Shown here one piece after another: positions 33,076 through 44,500 of a DNA stretch of 64,000 bases; positions within the stretch are counted from its first letter, which is position 1; the number at the start of each line of letters is the position of its first letter. Under the pieces are notes generated by a model that ran no database searches, was not told the DNA's origin, and saw only the letters and a list, made by a program, of their open reading frames with translations. This DNA is from Bacteroidia bacterium (GTDB lineage Bacteria; Bacteroidota; Bacteroidia; Chitinophagales; Saprospiraceae). Where the stretch lies: contig JAUIKE010000016.1 of assembly GCA_030430845.1 (NCBI GenBank), positions 1 through 64,000 on the forward strand, given 5' to 3'. The translations under genes and the position numbers were made by a program.

Positions 33076-36000
33076 ATGAGAATAAGGCTACACTCCCTGG
33101 TTCTGCTAATATGGACATTCAATTTGGCTTTTTGCACGCTTTCAGCACAAACATCTCCCTTGCCTAATCCCATTCCCTGTAATAGTGCATTGCCTATAAG
33201 AGATAACAATTGTCCGGAGGCCTTGCCTACCGGCGACCCGGATGAATTTGACGTCCTGGTAGAAGGAGCTCCTGGAAATGCATTAGGGACCGACGTTTAT
33301 TTAAAAGAGGTCCGACTTCTTGTTCGGCATACCTGGGTGGGCGATCTCGACATCACCCTGATTTCTCCTAGAGGGCGCAGTGTTGTTCTGATGTCGGATG
33401 TAGGAGGCGGAGATGATAATATAGGAGATTACAATGGTTTTGACTGTAGAGGATATGTCAGTTTTTCCATTACTTCCTGTATTCCTATAGAAGCCGATTT
33501 CCCTCCTTTTTTGAATGGACCTTATTTGCCGGAAGAGAGCCTCTTTGGTTTTAATGACGGGCAAACGGACCCTAACGGAGTTTGGACCTTACAGATTTGT
33601 GATGATGTGATCGAAGATGCCGGCACTTTAGAGTATTTTGAACTTGTATTTGAACCAATTGAGTGCCTTCCTTTACAAGAAGCGCGAATTGCTAAGGTAG
33701 ATACTACAACCGTTATTCTGGATTGGTTACCTACGGAAAACTGTGGTCCAATTGTACTGGAGTACGGTGCCCCCGGATTTCGGCCCGGCACTACCTTTGC
33801 CAGAGGCCAGGGAGAGGTCGTCCGAATAGATGGATGTGCGCCTTATGCATTAGAGCGCCTTCAGCCGGATACTTATTATGAAATTTACCTGAGAAACTAC
33901 TGTGAATCCTCCGGACAGTTCTCCGCCAACTCTTGTCCTTTATTGGTAAAAACCGGTTGTTTGCCGGCTCCTCCGAGTCTGAGTACCGATTTTGATGATC
34001 AGGAAGTTTGTGGTTTTATATGCGGAAACTCCTGCGATGTAGAAGGCGTGTGGCGAAATGATCAGGAACATGATGATTTTGATTGGCTCGTCGCTACCGG
34101 CAGCACCCCAACCAACGGCACCGGCCCCTTGGCGGACGTTAGCGGTGATGGAAGCTATGTTTATATAGAGGCTTCAGGTACCTTCCCCTGTGACGAGGGA
34201 GGGGAGGCCTACCTACTCTCTAATTGTATCCAGCTGAACAAAAAAGGGACGGATACCTGTCATCTGTCCTTTAATTATCACATGCAAGGCTTTCAGGTAG
34301 GACAGTTGAGGTTGGAAGTTTCTGAAGATGGAGGGTTTAACTGGCAATCTATTTGGCAAAGGAGTGGGCATCAGGGCGCTGATTGGAATAAGGTTTATCT
34401 CTCTTTGGCCGATTATGAGGAAGGCGCTAATCTGCAGTTCCGGTTTGTAGCCGTAAAAGGGAATGGATCCAAAGGTGATATGGCCATTGATGAGATCGTT
34501 TTTTATGGTTCGGAGGATCTAGGAAGCCCCGATCAGGCTTTTTATGTAGATGAGGATGGCGATGGCTATGGGGATGCTTCCGAATTCATAACAAGTTGTG
34601 CCTCGGTCATTCCTGCCGGATATGCTGATAATGCGGATGATTGCGATGATAGCAACCCTAATATTAATCCAGGGGCTCCGGAAATTCCCTGTGATGGGAT
34701 CGATAACAACTGCAACGGATTAACGGATGATGCAGATTTGCCTGTTCCCTTGGTACAGGGTGATACGATTTGTTCGGGAGAACAGGCAATGGTTTGCGCA
34801 ACCCCTTCTGATCCTGAAAACTTCATTTTGTGGTATGGTTCAAAGGACGGAGATGACATTGTCGGCCCTCTTGGAGCCTGCTTTTTCCCGGAATTACCGC
34901 TTAATAATACCCCTAGCCCACAGATTTATACCTTTTATGCCGAAGAAATAGGCCTGGGCTGTCAGTCTGAAGAAAGAGCGGAGGTGATGGTTGTCGTGTA
35001 CCCTAATCCTCAATTGAACCTTGACGAAGATCCGGCTGTTTGCCAAGGGCAATTGCTGGATGTGAATTCGGTACCCATTGAGGATGCTAATTTCACAGGA
35101 GGAACCCTGCGCTTTTCCGATACTTTTCCATTTACCGATCAACAGTTACTTGATACCAATTTAGTAGACCCAGTCTTGCATCCTGTTATTTATTTTAGAA
35201 TGGTAAGTCCGGAAGGATGTGTAGACCAGGACAGCTTTTCAATACAACAATCCGGTGGACCGGTCTTTTCCTTCTTACCGGCTGCTGAATTTGGTCTTTG
35301 TAATGAAGCCTCTCAGCTTGTAAGGGTAAATGTAGACCAGGGCACGGGGCCTTTTGAATTTCTCTGGTCGAATGGAGAGCAAACCGATTCCATTCGGCTT
35401 AAGGCTCCGGCCCAACAAGGCGAAACGGTTAAAGTCGGCTTGGCTGTCACAGATGCAGATGGCTGTATATCAACAGATACGGTAAGGGTATCCTCAAGCG
35501 ATGGCTTATTAGGGGTTCAACGTTCTGTGAAGACGGTTAGTGTTTGTGGAGGAAATGACGGGCAGATAAGCTTAACGCCTTTGAGTGGAGCTCCTCCTTA
35601 TCGCTTTATCTGGTCGGGAAGTAGTGGGCTCAGTGGAGATTCTTTGGTGAATAATAACTCCTTTGTTCTGGATAGTCTTAGCCAGGGGGCTTATGATATA
35701 ACGATTACGGATGGTTCCTCTTCTTCTTGTGAGTTTGTGGTTCGCTCCGTTCTTGTGAATGGACCCGATGCTATTTTAAATCCGCCGATCGTAAAAGAGG
35801 TGTCCTGTGCCGGGGCCTCAGATGGAGAAATTTGTATAGATGTAGAACTGGGAGTGAATCCGCAATTCTTGTGGAGCACCGGCGATACGACCAGTTGTAT
35901 TGATAGCCTTCCCGGGGGAATGTACAGCGTAACCGTCACAGAAGGAAATTGCCAGAATGTGATTGAAAATATTTTGATCGAAGAAGCAGAGCCCTTGAGA

Positions 36001-39000
36001 TTGGTGTTTGACGAGACTGCTCCGGCTTGTTTTGATAGCCAGGATGGAGCTATTGCCCTTTCTGTATTTGGAGGTAAGTCACCTATATCCTTTCGGTGGA
36101 GCAATGGCCAAACGGGCTCTGATCTGATGAATATTGGCGTAGGGCAGTATAAAGTGACTGTTACGGATGATAATGGATGCCAAAGTATCGATTCAGTTCT
36201 GTTACAGGCTCCGGATGCAATGCGGATCTTTCTGGACTCCAGATTGGACATTAGTTGTTTTGGCGATACCGATGGTTCTATCAGGATCTCCACGGTCGGA
36301 GGCCAGGGGCCTTATAAATATGAATGGTCCAATGGAGTGTTGTCACCCTTGATCCAACAGTTGGAAAGGGGCGATTACACCATTACGGTAACGGATTTTA
36401 ACGGCTGTTTTAAAACTGAGACTTACACCATCATAGAACCTGATTTGTTGGATGTTCAACTGGAAGAAATGGTGCAGCCTCTTTGTATAGGGGATACGAC
36501 CGGAAGTATTAAGGTGATGGTAAATGGCGGCACACGCCCATATACCTACCAATGGAATAATGGTGGCCAGGATAGTTTGTTGCAAAGCCTTGGAGTGGGT
36601 ATATATGAATTAGTGGTTACGGATGCTAGTGGATGCTTCACAGATACCTTGTCTATTGAATTGACGGCTACCTCGGTCTTAGACCTCAATGCGATCATAA
36701 ATGCGCCTGATTGTGTAGGTAAAGAAAACGGACGTATAGAGCTTCAGCCCAACGGAACGGCGCCCTTTATTTATAATTGGGAAAATGGGAGCGCCGGCAA
36801 TATCCGAAATAACTTAGGAGTCGGAAACTATCCACTGACCATTACTGATGGAGACGGATGTATTTATGATACGACCATAGCAGTAATTGCTCCTCAGGCG
36901 ATTGAATTGGAAGTGGACCTGCGTGCGCCCAAATGCGCCGAGGGTTCAGACGGATTGATATCTCTGAACGTAGACGGGATGTTAACCGCTCCGGTTAGTT
37001 ATCTATGGGACGACGGTAACACTCAGAAAAACCGCTCGGGATTGTCGGATGGAAACTATGTTTTGACCATTACGGACGGCAATTCCTGTCGCTTAATAAC
37101 GGATACCTTGGTGCTTAAAAGCCCGGAAGTTCTAACTGCTTCGGTATTGGAAGTAGGTCCTATCAAATGTAAAGGAGAAGCTACCGGCTTTATAGAACTC
37201 CAGACTTCCGGAGGGGTACAGCCTTACCAGTTTGATTGGGATGATCTGAATCGAAATACGGAGAGCGTTTTTGATATTCCTGCCGGCGACTATCGCGTTC
37301 AGGTCCAGGATGCCAATGATTGTTCAACCGAATTAACTGTGAGTTTGGAAGAACCTTCTTCTCTGGATGTTGCTATAGACTTGAATGTAGGAGATGTTTG
37401 CTCGGGAGATACTACGAATTTATTGCGAGCAGAGGTGGACGGAGGCACCCCTCCGTATAAGTATAAATGGAGCAACGGCCTGGATTTTGTAAGTATACAA
37501 AATGTAATTCCGGGAGATTACTCGGTTGAAGTAGCGGATGCAAATAATTGTGTAGAATCGGCTCCTACCATTAAGGTCAAAGATGCCAGTATTCAGCTCA
37601 AACTGGATTCCTTTTTTGTAAAAGATATTTCTTGCAACGGAGCCCAGGATGGAGAGTTAACGGCTATGGTTAGTGGCGGCAGAGCGCCTTACGCCTACCA
37701 TTTTAGTAATAATTACCGAATAACAACTCTTTCGGATAGTGTGACTTCGACTGGTTTACCTGTGGCCAGGAATTACAGAGTAACCATTACAGATCGCAAT
37801 GGTTGTGTGGTGATTTCTGAAAGTAAGCGAATCACTCAGCCGTCCATTTTGTCCGTTTCTTTGATGGATATACAGCCGGTGAGCTGCCCGAATGGCTCGG
37901 ATGGAGCCATTATGGTAAACCCTTCCGGGGGGACTGCTCCCTACACTTTTGTATGGTTGAATGAGGAGGGGGATACCATTTCCTTAGAGAAAGACCTGAT
38001 GAATGTGGGGGTCGGCAGCTATGATTTGTTGATAAAAGACCAAAATGATTGCTCGCAATCTTTACTGGGGCTTAGTGTAGGCTCTAGTGGAGAGGCCATA
38101 CGCTTAGTTGATTCCCTTACCCAAATCTTTTCCCCACTTTGCCGGGAAGGAGATGAAGGAGCGATTATTTTAACCATAAGAGGAGGTCGGCCTCCTTATG
38201 AATACAACTGGAGTAATGGTTCAAGTCAGGAAGACCTCAATAATTTGGCAGCGGGGACTTATTCATTGACCGTGACAGACGCTAATAATTGCACCGAAAG
38301 TTTTCCGGCATTTCAAATTACCGAGCCCGATGTACCTGTTTTAGACCCTAGCCTGAGAGTAATTGATATCAGCTGTTTTGGCGAGGATAACGGAAGTGCA
38401 TTTGCCTTGGTTTCCGGAGGGGTACCACCTTACAATTATTCCTGGGAACGGGAAGGAGCTTCCATTGGGGGAAATACAGATACACTGAGAAACTTAATTG
38501 CCGGCAACTACATCATGACGGTTACGGATCGCAATGAATGTCAGAAAGAACTTAGTTTTTCGCTTGTAGAACCTGAAGAATTAAGTGTTCAGATCAACAT
38601 CATACCACCTTTGGATACTATGGAATCAACAGCCTTACAGGCGGTTGTCATAGGAGGCACCCCTGCTTACAATTTTAATTGGAGTACCGGAGAAGACACA
38701 GAACGGATCATGGCTGCTGATGGTACAGGCTTTTCTGTTACCATTACGGATGGGAATGATTGTACAGCCCGGGATACGGTATTCCTGACGTCGGTGTTTG
38801 AGTCAGCGCTATTGACAGAAGTCAAGGTGTTTCCGAATCCTGCCGTTCAGCAGGCTTCCGTTCAGCTATCCTTATCGGCTGGTCAGGCAATTGAGTTAGC
38901 GTTGTTGGATGTATCCGGAAAACAAGTACTCCGGCGGACTTCTTCGAAGCAAGCATATCATGAATTTGCCCTGAATTTGGAAGGACTTAAGAGTGGTGAG

Positions 39001-39066
39001 TATATCCTCCGATTGAGGAGTGGGAAGGATCTGATCTATTCCGGGATGCTGTTGATAGTAAGATAA
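33076..39066 (+). CDS. Giant T9SS-secreted surface protein with SprB repeats
   Basis: A 1996-residue secreted protein. A signal peptide (RIRLHSLVLLIWTFNLAFCTLSAQ) is followed by a proprotein-convertase P-like domain (about 50-205; VRHTWVGDLDITLISPRG), an Fn3-like segment, a MAM-like domain (about 310-490) and a calcium-type MopE motif (DEDGDGYGD, DNADDCDDSNPNINPGAPE, CDGIDNNCNG). About 15 SprB-type repeats come next (pattern G-x-P-P-Y-x-F-x-W-S-N-G, then GxYxxTVTDxNGC). A T9SS type A sorting domain ends it (VKVFPNPAVQQ, SGEYILRLRSG). It should cross the outer membrane by T9SS and stay at the surface or be released. SprB-repeat proteins serve in gliding and adhesion. The ATG at 33076 gives the signal peptide; another at 33019 is in frame. 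Confidence 0.88.
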   Translation: MRIRLHSLVLLIWTFNLAFCTLSAQTSPLPNPIPCNSALPIRDNNCPEALPTGDPDEFDVLVEGAPGNALGTDVYLKEVRLLVRHTWVGDLDITLISPRGRSVVLMSDVGGGDDNIGDYNGFDCRGYVSFSITSCIPIEADFPPFLNGPYLPEESLFGFNDGQTDPNGVWTLQICDDVIEDAGTLEYFELVFEPIECLPLQEARIAKVDTTTVILDWLPTENCGPIVLEYGAPGFRPGTTFARGQGEVVRIDGCAPYALERLQPDTYYEIYLRNYCESSGQFSANSCPLLVKTGCLPAPPSLSTDFDDQEVCGFICGNSCDVEGVWRNDQEHDDFDWLVATGSTPTNGTGPLADVSGDGSYVYIEASGTFPCDEGGEAYLLSNCIQLNKKGTDTCHLSFNYHMQGFQVGQLRLEVSEDGGFNWQSIWQRSGHQGADWNKVYLSLADYEEGANLQFRFVAVKGNGSKGDMAIDEIVFYGSEDLGSPDQAFYVDEDGDGYGDASEFITSCASVIPAGYADNADDCDDSNPNINPGAPEIPCDGIDNNCNGLTDDADLPVPLVQGDTICSGEQAMVCATPSDPENFILWYGSKDGDDIVGPLGACFFPELPLNNTPSPQIYTFYAEEIGLGCQSEERAEVMVVVYPNPQLNLDEDPAVCQGQLLDVNSVPIEDANFTGGTLRFSDTFPFTDQQLLDTNLVDPVLHPVIYFRMVSPEGCVDQDSFSIQQSGGPVFSFLPAAEFGLCNEASQLVRVNVDQGTGPFEFLWSNGEQTDSIRLKAPAQQGETVKVGLAVTDADGCISTDTVRVSSSDGLLGVQRSVKTVSVCGGNDGQISLTPLSGAPPYRFIWSGSSGLSGDSLVNNNSFVLDSLSQGAYDITITDGSSSSCEFVVRSVLVNGPDAILNPPIVKEVSCAGASDGEICIDVELGVNPQFLWSTGDTTSCIDSLPGGMYSVTVTEGNCQNVIENILIEEAEPLRLVFDETAPACFDSQDGAIALSVFGGKSPISFRWSNGQTGSDLMNIGVGQYKVTVTDDNGCQSIDSVLLQAPDAMRIFLDSRLDISCFGDTDGSIRISTVGGQGPYKYEWSNGVLSPLIQQLERGDYTITVTDFNGCFKTETYTIIEPDLLDVQLEEMVQPLCIGDTTGSIKVMVNGGTRPYTYQWNNGGQDSLLQSLGVGIYELVVTDASGCFTDTLSIELTATSVLDLNAIINAPDCVGKENGRIELQPNGTAPFIYNWENGSAGNIRNNLGVGNYPLTITDGDGCIYDTTIAVIAPQAIELEVDLRAPKCAEGSDGLISLNVDGMLTAPVSYLWDDGNTQKNRSGLSDGNYVLTITDGNSCRLITDTLVLKSPEVLTASVLEVGPIKCKGEATGFIELQTSGGVQPYQFDWDDLNRNTESVFDIPAGDYRVQVQDANDCSTELTVSLEEPSSLDVAIDLNVGDVCSGDTTNLLRAEVDGGTPPYKYKWSNGLDFVSIQNVIPGDYSVEVADANNCVESAPTIKVKDASIQLKLDSFFVKDISCNGAQDGELTAMVSGGRAPYAYHFSNNYRITTLSDSVTSTGLPVARNYRVTITDRNGCVVISESKRITQPSILSVSLMDIQPVSCPNGSDGAIMVNPSGGTAPYTFVWLNEEGDTISLEKDLMNVGVGSYDLLIKDQNDCSQSLLGLSVGSSGEAIRLVDSLTQIFSPLCREGDEGAIILTIRGGRPPYEYNWSNGSSQEDLNNLAAGTYSLTVTDANNCTESFPAFQITEPDVPVLDPSLRVIDISCFGEDNGSAFALVSGGVPPYNYSWEREGASIGGNTDTLRNLIAGNYIMTVTDRNECQKELSFSLVEPEELSVQINIIPPLDTMESTALQAVVIGGTPAYNFNWSTGEDTERIMAADGTGFSVTITDGNDCTARDTVFLTSVFESALLTEVKVFPNPAVQQASVQLSLSAGQAIELALLDVSGKQVLRRTSSKQAYHEFALNLEGLKSGEYILRLRSGKDLIYSGMLLIVR

Positions 39067-39288
39067 ATAAAAGTAGAGCGTCATATAAACCAACATGATA
39101 GCCCGTATATGACGCTCCGCTGGAGCTTCGAATTAGTTCCACGGACTTTGTTACCGACCTGCCTCGCCGGCAGGCAGGTATTTCGCCTCCGAGGCTCTTG
39201 AGGATTAGAATTTAACAGCCCTGCCCGCAGGGGGGATAAATTTTTAAACTTCAATATTCGGACCTAAGGCCGCTCCACTTTTATTTAT
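39063..39288. repeat. Nested inverted repeats between convergent genes
   Basis: The outer arms 39063-39080 (ATAAATAAAAGTAGAGCG) and 39271-39288 pair over 18 bp with one mismatch and contain the stop codons of both flanking genes. Inside are GAGCGTCATATA with TATATGACGCTC (39076-39117) and a CCTGCC/GGCAGG hairpin near 39160-39180. The whole 226 bp therefore folds back on itself and probably ends both transcripts. No gene is seen inside. Confidence 0.75.
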
Positions 39289-41291
39289 TCGATAATTTTA
39301 AAAGTCGTTCTCCTATTCTCCTGATGCTGTTCTTCCGAACAACGGCTGCAAATACATTCAACCGCAGGGGCCCCCTCTCCGTATCCTTTTGCCAAAAGAC
39401 GGTTAGGGTCGATTCCGGCCTGAATGAGGTAGTCAACCGCAGACTGGGCTCTTCTTTGAGATAATTCCAGGTTATAATTATCGCGGCCTCGGCAGTCTGT
39501 ATGTGAACCGAGTTGGATTCGGATATCGGGATTCAGCTCCAGGTTTTTAGCCAGTTCATCCAGGGTAGGCTTGGCGTCATCCCGGATGAAGGATTCATCA
39601 AAATCGTAATAGATATTTTCCAACTCGATCTCTTTGTCGAAGAAAATCTTATCCAGGACTATCTCCACCTCAAACGTTTGGACTTTCATATCTGGATTTC
39701 GACCGATTCCTTTTGTAGTAAAAAACTCCTGATTGGTTAGATACTCCTCTTTAGAGGCAATGAACTGATAGTCCGATTCTTCATCTAATTCCATGGTGAA
39801 GAAACCATCTTCTCCCAACTGAATGGTATCCTGAGTTCCTCTGAAGGTAATGACGACCTGGCTGGCGGGAAGCGGTTTACGACCTAAGACCCGGCTATTG
39901 GGATCATTTTCGGATTCGTAAATTTTTTCGAGTACATATCCTTCTAATATGAGTTTGTACTGCTCTTCTACCGGAGGTATATTTTCAGCTACGGGTGGTG
40001 GTGGCGGTGGTGGAATCGATCTTTTTTCATATTTATAAATATCGTCTCCTCCCAGGCCTTCTAATCTTGTTGATGAGAAATAACCGCTGTGGATGACCTT
40101 AGGATCTTTTTTAGGAGCTGAATAGTCGATGGTGTAGCTGAAGTCATCTCCTCCAGAGTTGATCGGTGGTTTTAGGTTAAAAGCGGGTCCCCAACTGCCG
40201 TTATTGAGTTTGAAAGTCCGGAAGATATCCAGGCCTCCCATTCCGGGATGAAAGTCTGAGCTGAAGTACAGCGTATCTTTATCAATAAAGGGAAACTTTT
40301 CATCGCCGATGGTATTGATGGAGCGGCCCATTAGTTCCGGGACACTCCATTCTCCGGAAGGCAGACGCTTACAAACATAAATATCATAGCCTCCCCATCC
40401 ATCCGGATGATTACAGGAGAAATATAAGTATTGGCCATCCGAAGAAAGGCTGGGATGCCCATAATTGATGTCTCCTTCTTCAAATAAGTCCAGGGCTTGG
40501 GGAACGCCCCAGGCGCCACTGGAAAATTCCGACTTCATAATCTTGCAGTAGGAATCCTCTTTTTTTCCGCCATAGCAACGCGTAAAATACATCTCTTGGT
40601 AATCTGAACTAAAGGTAACCGTACCTTCATTGTCGGGGGTGTTTATCACCATGTCGAAGTTAGAAACAGATTCCGAGTTGAGGTCTACTACATAAAGATC
40701 GGAGAAATCATTTCCGGTCCATTTATATTCATCATCCCCGGTACTTCCGGTACGATCAGAAGTAAAAACAAGTTGGTTATTTTTAAAGAGGGTAGGGGCG
40801 TAGTCGGCCCTGTTGCTGTTAAAGTCAAGTGGGGTGACCTGATATTCTTGCTGTTGCTGGTTGATTTCCTTCCAGCCTAGGGCTATCTGGCATGCAGCCA
40901 TTTCTCTACGGTATTCGTAAGGACTGCCGATTTCGAGGCCCAGATCCTTGAAGGTCATCATGGCTTCTTTGTATTGCTCTGCTCGCTTCTGGGCATAAGC
41001 AAGTTCCTTCAGTGCATCGACTCCATAACCGTTATCGTAGGCAGTCTGGAACCATTGCATGGATTTGTCGCTTTCGTTAAGGGCCTGATAGGTTTTTCCC
41101 AGTAAAAATGCTTTTTGCCCCTTGGCTACCCGGCTTTTTTCTTTGTCATACTCTTTCTTAAGCAATTTCTCTGCGACTGAGTATTGCTTGCGATCAACAG
41201 CCATATCGCCATCTTTCACTTTTAGGGTATAAGTGCAGGAGGCCAGGGCGAACAAAATGAAAAGAAGAAATGATAATTGTTTATATCCCAT
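39285..41291 (-). CDS. PorE-like OmpA lipoprotein (TPR, PD40 propeller, CRD, OmpA)
   Basis: A 668-residue lipoprotein with lipobox LASC (Cys19). The domain order is TPR-like helices (about 30-145), a PD40/WD40-like beta-propeller (about 165-425; FTSDRTGSTGDDEY, YLYFSCNHPDGWGGYDIYV, FSSDFHPGMGGLDIF), a proline linker (PPPPPPP), a carboxypeptidase-regulatory-type domain (about 450-560) and a C-terminal OmpA domain (YYDFDESFIRDDAKPTLDELA, SHTDCRGRDNYNLELSQRRA, NRRTTFKII). This order is that of PorE, an outer-membrane lipoprotein of T9SS that binds peptidoglycan. It is convergent with a T9SS substrate gene, which agrees. Bacteroidota carry several paralogues of this layout, so PorE identity needs comparison. 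Confidence 0.82.
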   Translation of the reverse strand: MGYKQLSFLLFILFALASCTYTLKVKDGDMAVDRKQYSVAEKLLKKEYDKEKSRVAKGQKAFLLGKTYQALNESDKSMQWFQTAYDNGYGVDALKELAYAQKRAEQYKEAMMTFKDLGLEIGSPYEYRREMAACQIALGWKEINQQQQEYQVTPLDFNSNRADYAPTLFKNNQLVFTSDRTGSTGDDEYKWTGNDFSDLYVVDLNSESVSNFDMVINTPDNEGTVTFSSDYQEMYFTRCYGGKKEDSYCKIMKSEFSSGAWGVPQALDLFEEGDINYGHPSLSSDGQYLYFSCNHPDGWGGYDIYVCKRLPSGEWSVPELMGRSINTIGDEKFPFIDKDTLYFSSDFHPGMGGLDIFRTFKLNNGSWGPAFNLKPPINSGGDDFSYTIDYSAPKKDPKVIHSGYFSSTRLEGLGGDDIYKYEKRSIPPPPPPPVAENIPPVEEQYKLILEGYVLEKIYESENDPNSRVLGRKPLPASQVVITFRGTQDTIQLGEDGFFTMELDEESDYQFIASKEEYLTNQEFFTTKGIGRNPDMKVQTFEVEIVLDKIFFDKEIELENIYYDFDESFIRDDAKPTLDELAKNLELNPDIRIQLGSHTDCRGRDNYNLELSQRRAQSAVDYLIQAGIDPNRLLAKGYGEGAPAVECICSRCSEEQHQENRRTTFKIIE

Positions 41292-41324
41292 AGATGTAAT
41301 AATTCTTTATAGAAGGTAGAAAGT

Positions 41325-41390
41325 ATAAGGTAAATGGACTTTTCATTTTGAATGATGCTTTCAATGAAATAGAAAGTCCCGTTACCTTAT
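41325..41390. repeat. Inverted repeat upstream of the PorE-like gene
   Basis: Arms 41325-41342 (ATAAGGTAAATGGACTTT) and 41373-41390 pair over 18 bases with two mismatches, and pairing continues inward (TCATTTTG / CAATGA). It is 34 bases upstream of the PorE-like start, on the 5' side, so it may form a leader structure. Its role is unknown. Confidence 0.6.
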
Positions 41391-41482
41391 GCTCTTAACA
41401 ACATCAATATAAATAAAAAACAGTATAGTGGGAGGCTTTGTTTTCAGGGAAGTTAGCCATGTGGCCGACTAAAAAAAAATAA

Positions 41483-41517
41483 AAAAAACACCCTTGCCAA
41501 CAGCAAGGGTGTTTTTT
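41483..41517 (-). terminator. Intrinsic terminator of secDF
   Basis: Arms 41483-41497 (AAAAAACACCCTTGC) and 41503-41517 are perfect 15-bp reverse complements with a 5-base loop. On the minus strand the stem is followed by a long T-rich run (from the A-tracts at 41471-41488). It starts 35 bases after the secDF stop and has the classic form of a factor-independent terminator. Confidence 0.9.
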
Positions 41518-41551
41518 AAGTAATATAGGGCATGGTAGCCCTACCTATAAT

Positions 41552-44500
41552 TTATCTGGCCTTAGAAGCCATTCTTGACATACTGGTTTTTCCACTCTTA
41601 TCTTTTGTAGGCTTAGCTCTCAACTCAGCGCCCGAAAGATCCGACATGATAGGTGTAGCTACAAAGATAGAAGAATAAGTACCCACGATGATACCCACCA
41701 ACAAGGCAAAGGCAAATCCACTGATGCTGCTACCTCCGAAGAAGAACAGGATGGCTACCACCAGGAAGGTAGTCAAAGAAGTGATCACGGTACGGCTGAC
41801 CGTACTGTTGATCGCTTTATTGATGACTTCTTCCTTAGTATCTTTCAAGTAGGTATTGAGATATTCACGGATACGGTCAAATACAACCACGGTATCGTTG
41901 ATAGAGTAACCGATCACCGTCAGAATAGCCGCGATGAAGTTCTGGTCAATTTCCATAGAAAACGGAAGAATGCCGCGTCCTAAACTGAAAATACTCAATA
42001 CAATGAGAACATCGTGGAACAAGGCGGCCACCGCACCCATACTGTACTGCCATTTACTGAATCGAATAAAGATATACAGGAAGATCAGTAAGAGGGCGAA
42101 AATAGCAGCGTATAATGCACTTGTCTTAATATCATCCGCAATCGTAGGCCCAACCTTGGCCGAACTGGTTACGTGTGTGCCGGAGCCGTCCGCATTGCTA
42201 AAGTTGTCAAAGTTTAACGAACTTCCAATGGCTGCCTCGATTCCTTCATGAAGCTTGGCCATTACTTGCTTAGGCGCATCTTCATCGGTTTCGTCTACCA
42301 GGTAATCTGTTACTACATTGAAAGTATTTTCAGTATCTACTGCTTTTACAGTAGGCTCGCTACCAAATGCAGTAGTTAAGCTGGTTCTGAGGTCAGCAAC
42401 ATTGACATCTACGGATTGATCAAAGGTAACGTTATAGGAGTAACCACCTTTGAAATCAACACCCAGCTCAAATCCTCTTACGAAGAAGGAAACCAAGCCA
42501 GCCAAAATAATGGCACCGGAGATCATATAAGCCATCCGGCGTTTACCCAGCCAATCGATCTTGAGGTTAGCCAGTGCATTTTTAGAGAAACTGGTGCTGA
42601 ATGAAATCCCCCTTTTCTTCGTCCACCATTCGATGATCATACGACCTACCAATACAGCAGTGAATAAAGAGGACAGCACACCAATGATCAATACCACTGC
42701 AAATCCTTTGATCGGGCCGAGACCGAAGTAGGCCAGTACAAAAGCCGTCAGGATGGTGGTTACGTTTGCATCCACAATGGCTGAATAAGAGTTCAGGAAC
42801 CCATCCTGGATCGAAGCAAACAGGGTTTTCCCTTCTCTGATCTCCTCTCGTATCCGCTCAAAGATGATCACGTTGGCATCCACCGCCATACCGATCGTCA
42901 GTACGATACCGGCAATGCCAGGCAGCGTCAGTACCGTTCCGTAAGAAGCCAGCGCTCCAAAAATGAAGAACAGGTTCAGGAATAGGGCAATGATCGCTAC
43001 TAAACCACCTCCTGCATAGTACAGGATCATAAAAATCAATACCAGTGCAAAACCAGCCACGAGGGCAATGATACTCCGGTTGATGTTCTCTTGCCCGAGT
43101 GACGGACCTACCAGCGATTCCTGGATGATCTGTGTTTCGGCAGGTAGTCGACCGATCTGGAGGATGTTAGCCAAGTCCTTGGCTTCCTGTATGGAATAGT
43201 TGCCGGTAATTGAAGAATTACCATTGGTAATCGGGTTCTGTACACTCGGAGCGGATACGACTTCGTCATCCAGTACAATGGCAATCTCGCGATTGTTGTC
43301 CTGGGCAGCTTTGGTGGTCATTTGTCCCCAGATACGGGCACCCTCACCGTTCATAGCGAGAGAAACCTGAACTTTATTGGTTTGAGGATCCGGGTTGGCT
43401 CTGGCATCTGTTACTTTATCTCCGGTCAGAGGAGCTTCATCGGAAGCCCCCTCTCTTTTCAGAGCGTATAGTTCGTATAGATCTGTGGGCTCATTGGTCT
43501 CCAAATCGCGGATAGGGTCTTTGGACCATCTGAATATTACATCTCTTGGGAATAATCTTTTAATCTCAGGCTTAGCCAGCAGAGAGTCAATTGTATTTCT
43601 CTTGTTGCGCTCGGCGATACCCATGGTAGAAGGACCGTATGTTCCTCTGTTAATGGTCAACAGGTCGAACAAGGGGCCTTGATTGAAATTGAACTGATTG
43701 TAAATGGTATCAATCTTCGCAATCTGTGTGCTATCTGTATTTCCAAGGGAATCCACTACATAGCTGGTATCGATGCGCAGGATTTCCTGCTCCACTTCTG
43801 TTCCGCTAGTTTGGGCCAGTTTCTGGTTAGCGCTCTCAAAAGCGCCTGCAATACCGGCGTCGCTAATGCGATAAACATTCCAGAACTCGAGGTTGGCAGC
43901 AGCCTGTAAGAATGTACGGGCACGTTCCGGGTTATCAATACCTGGAAGTTCTACTACAATTAAGTCCCGGCTGGCATCCAAAGAAACATTAGGTTGGGTA
44001 ACTCCCAGTTTGTCGATACGTTCTTTCAATAACTTAAAGGTCAGATCTACTGTTTCGTTGGCTTTTTGGCGCAGGATACGCGTCATTTCACCGTCGGAAG
44101 TTTCAAAGTTGACTTGGTCAGACAAAGATTCGTTCAATGCGAAAATAGAGGCCATTCTGCGGCCGTCGGCTAACTGTCTCCAGGCATCGGCAAACAGGGT
44201 GATGTAGTCCGTTTGAGCATTTTTCTGTGCTTCTGTTGCTTTTTCTAACGCTTCTGTAAAAGTAGGATCTTTGGAATTATTAGCTAATGCTCTGATGAAA
44301 TCTCTTAAGTCAACCTGTAGTACGACACTCATACCTCCTTTGAGGTCCAGTCCTAATGCCAACTGCTGGCCTTTCAGCTCTTGATAAGTGAAAGCCTTGA
44401 TTAAAGGCACTTTCAGAATTTCTTCTGTTGACATAGAATCCAAATACGCGGTTCTCTTTTGTTTAAATACCGCATTCTGCTGTAGTTCGTCCTCGATGTT

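Noticed and set aside
36000-38800. Tandem DNA repeat array in the SprB-like gene
   Set aside because: The repeats are visible at protein level only; the DNA of the copies has diverged, so it is not a recent expansion.
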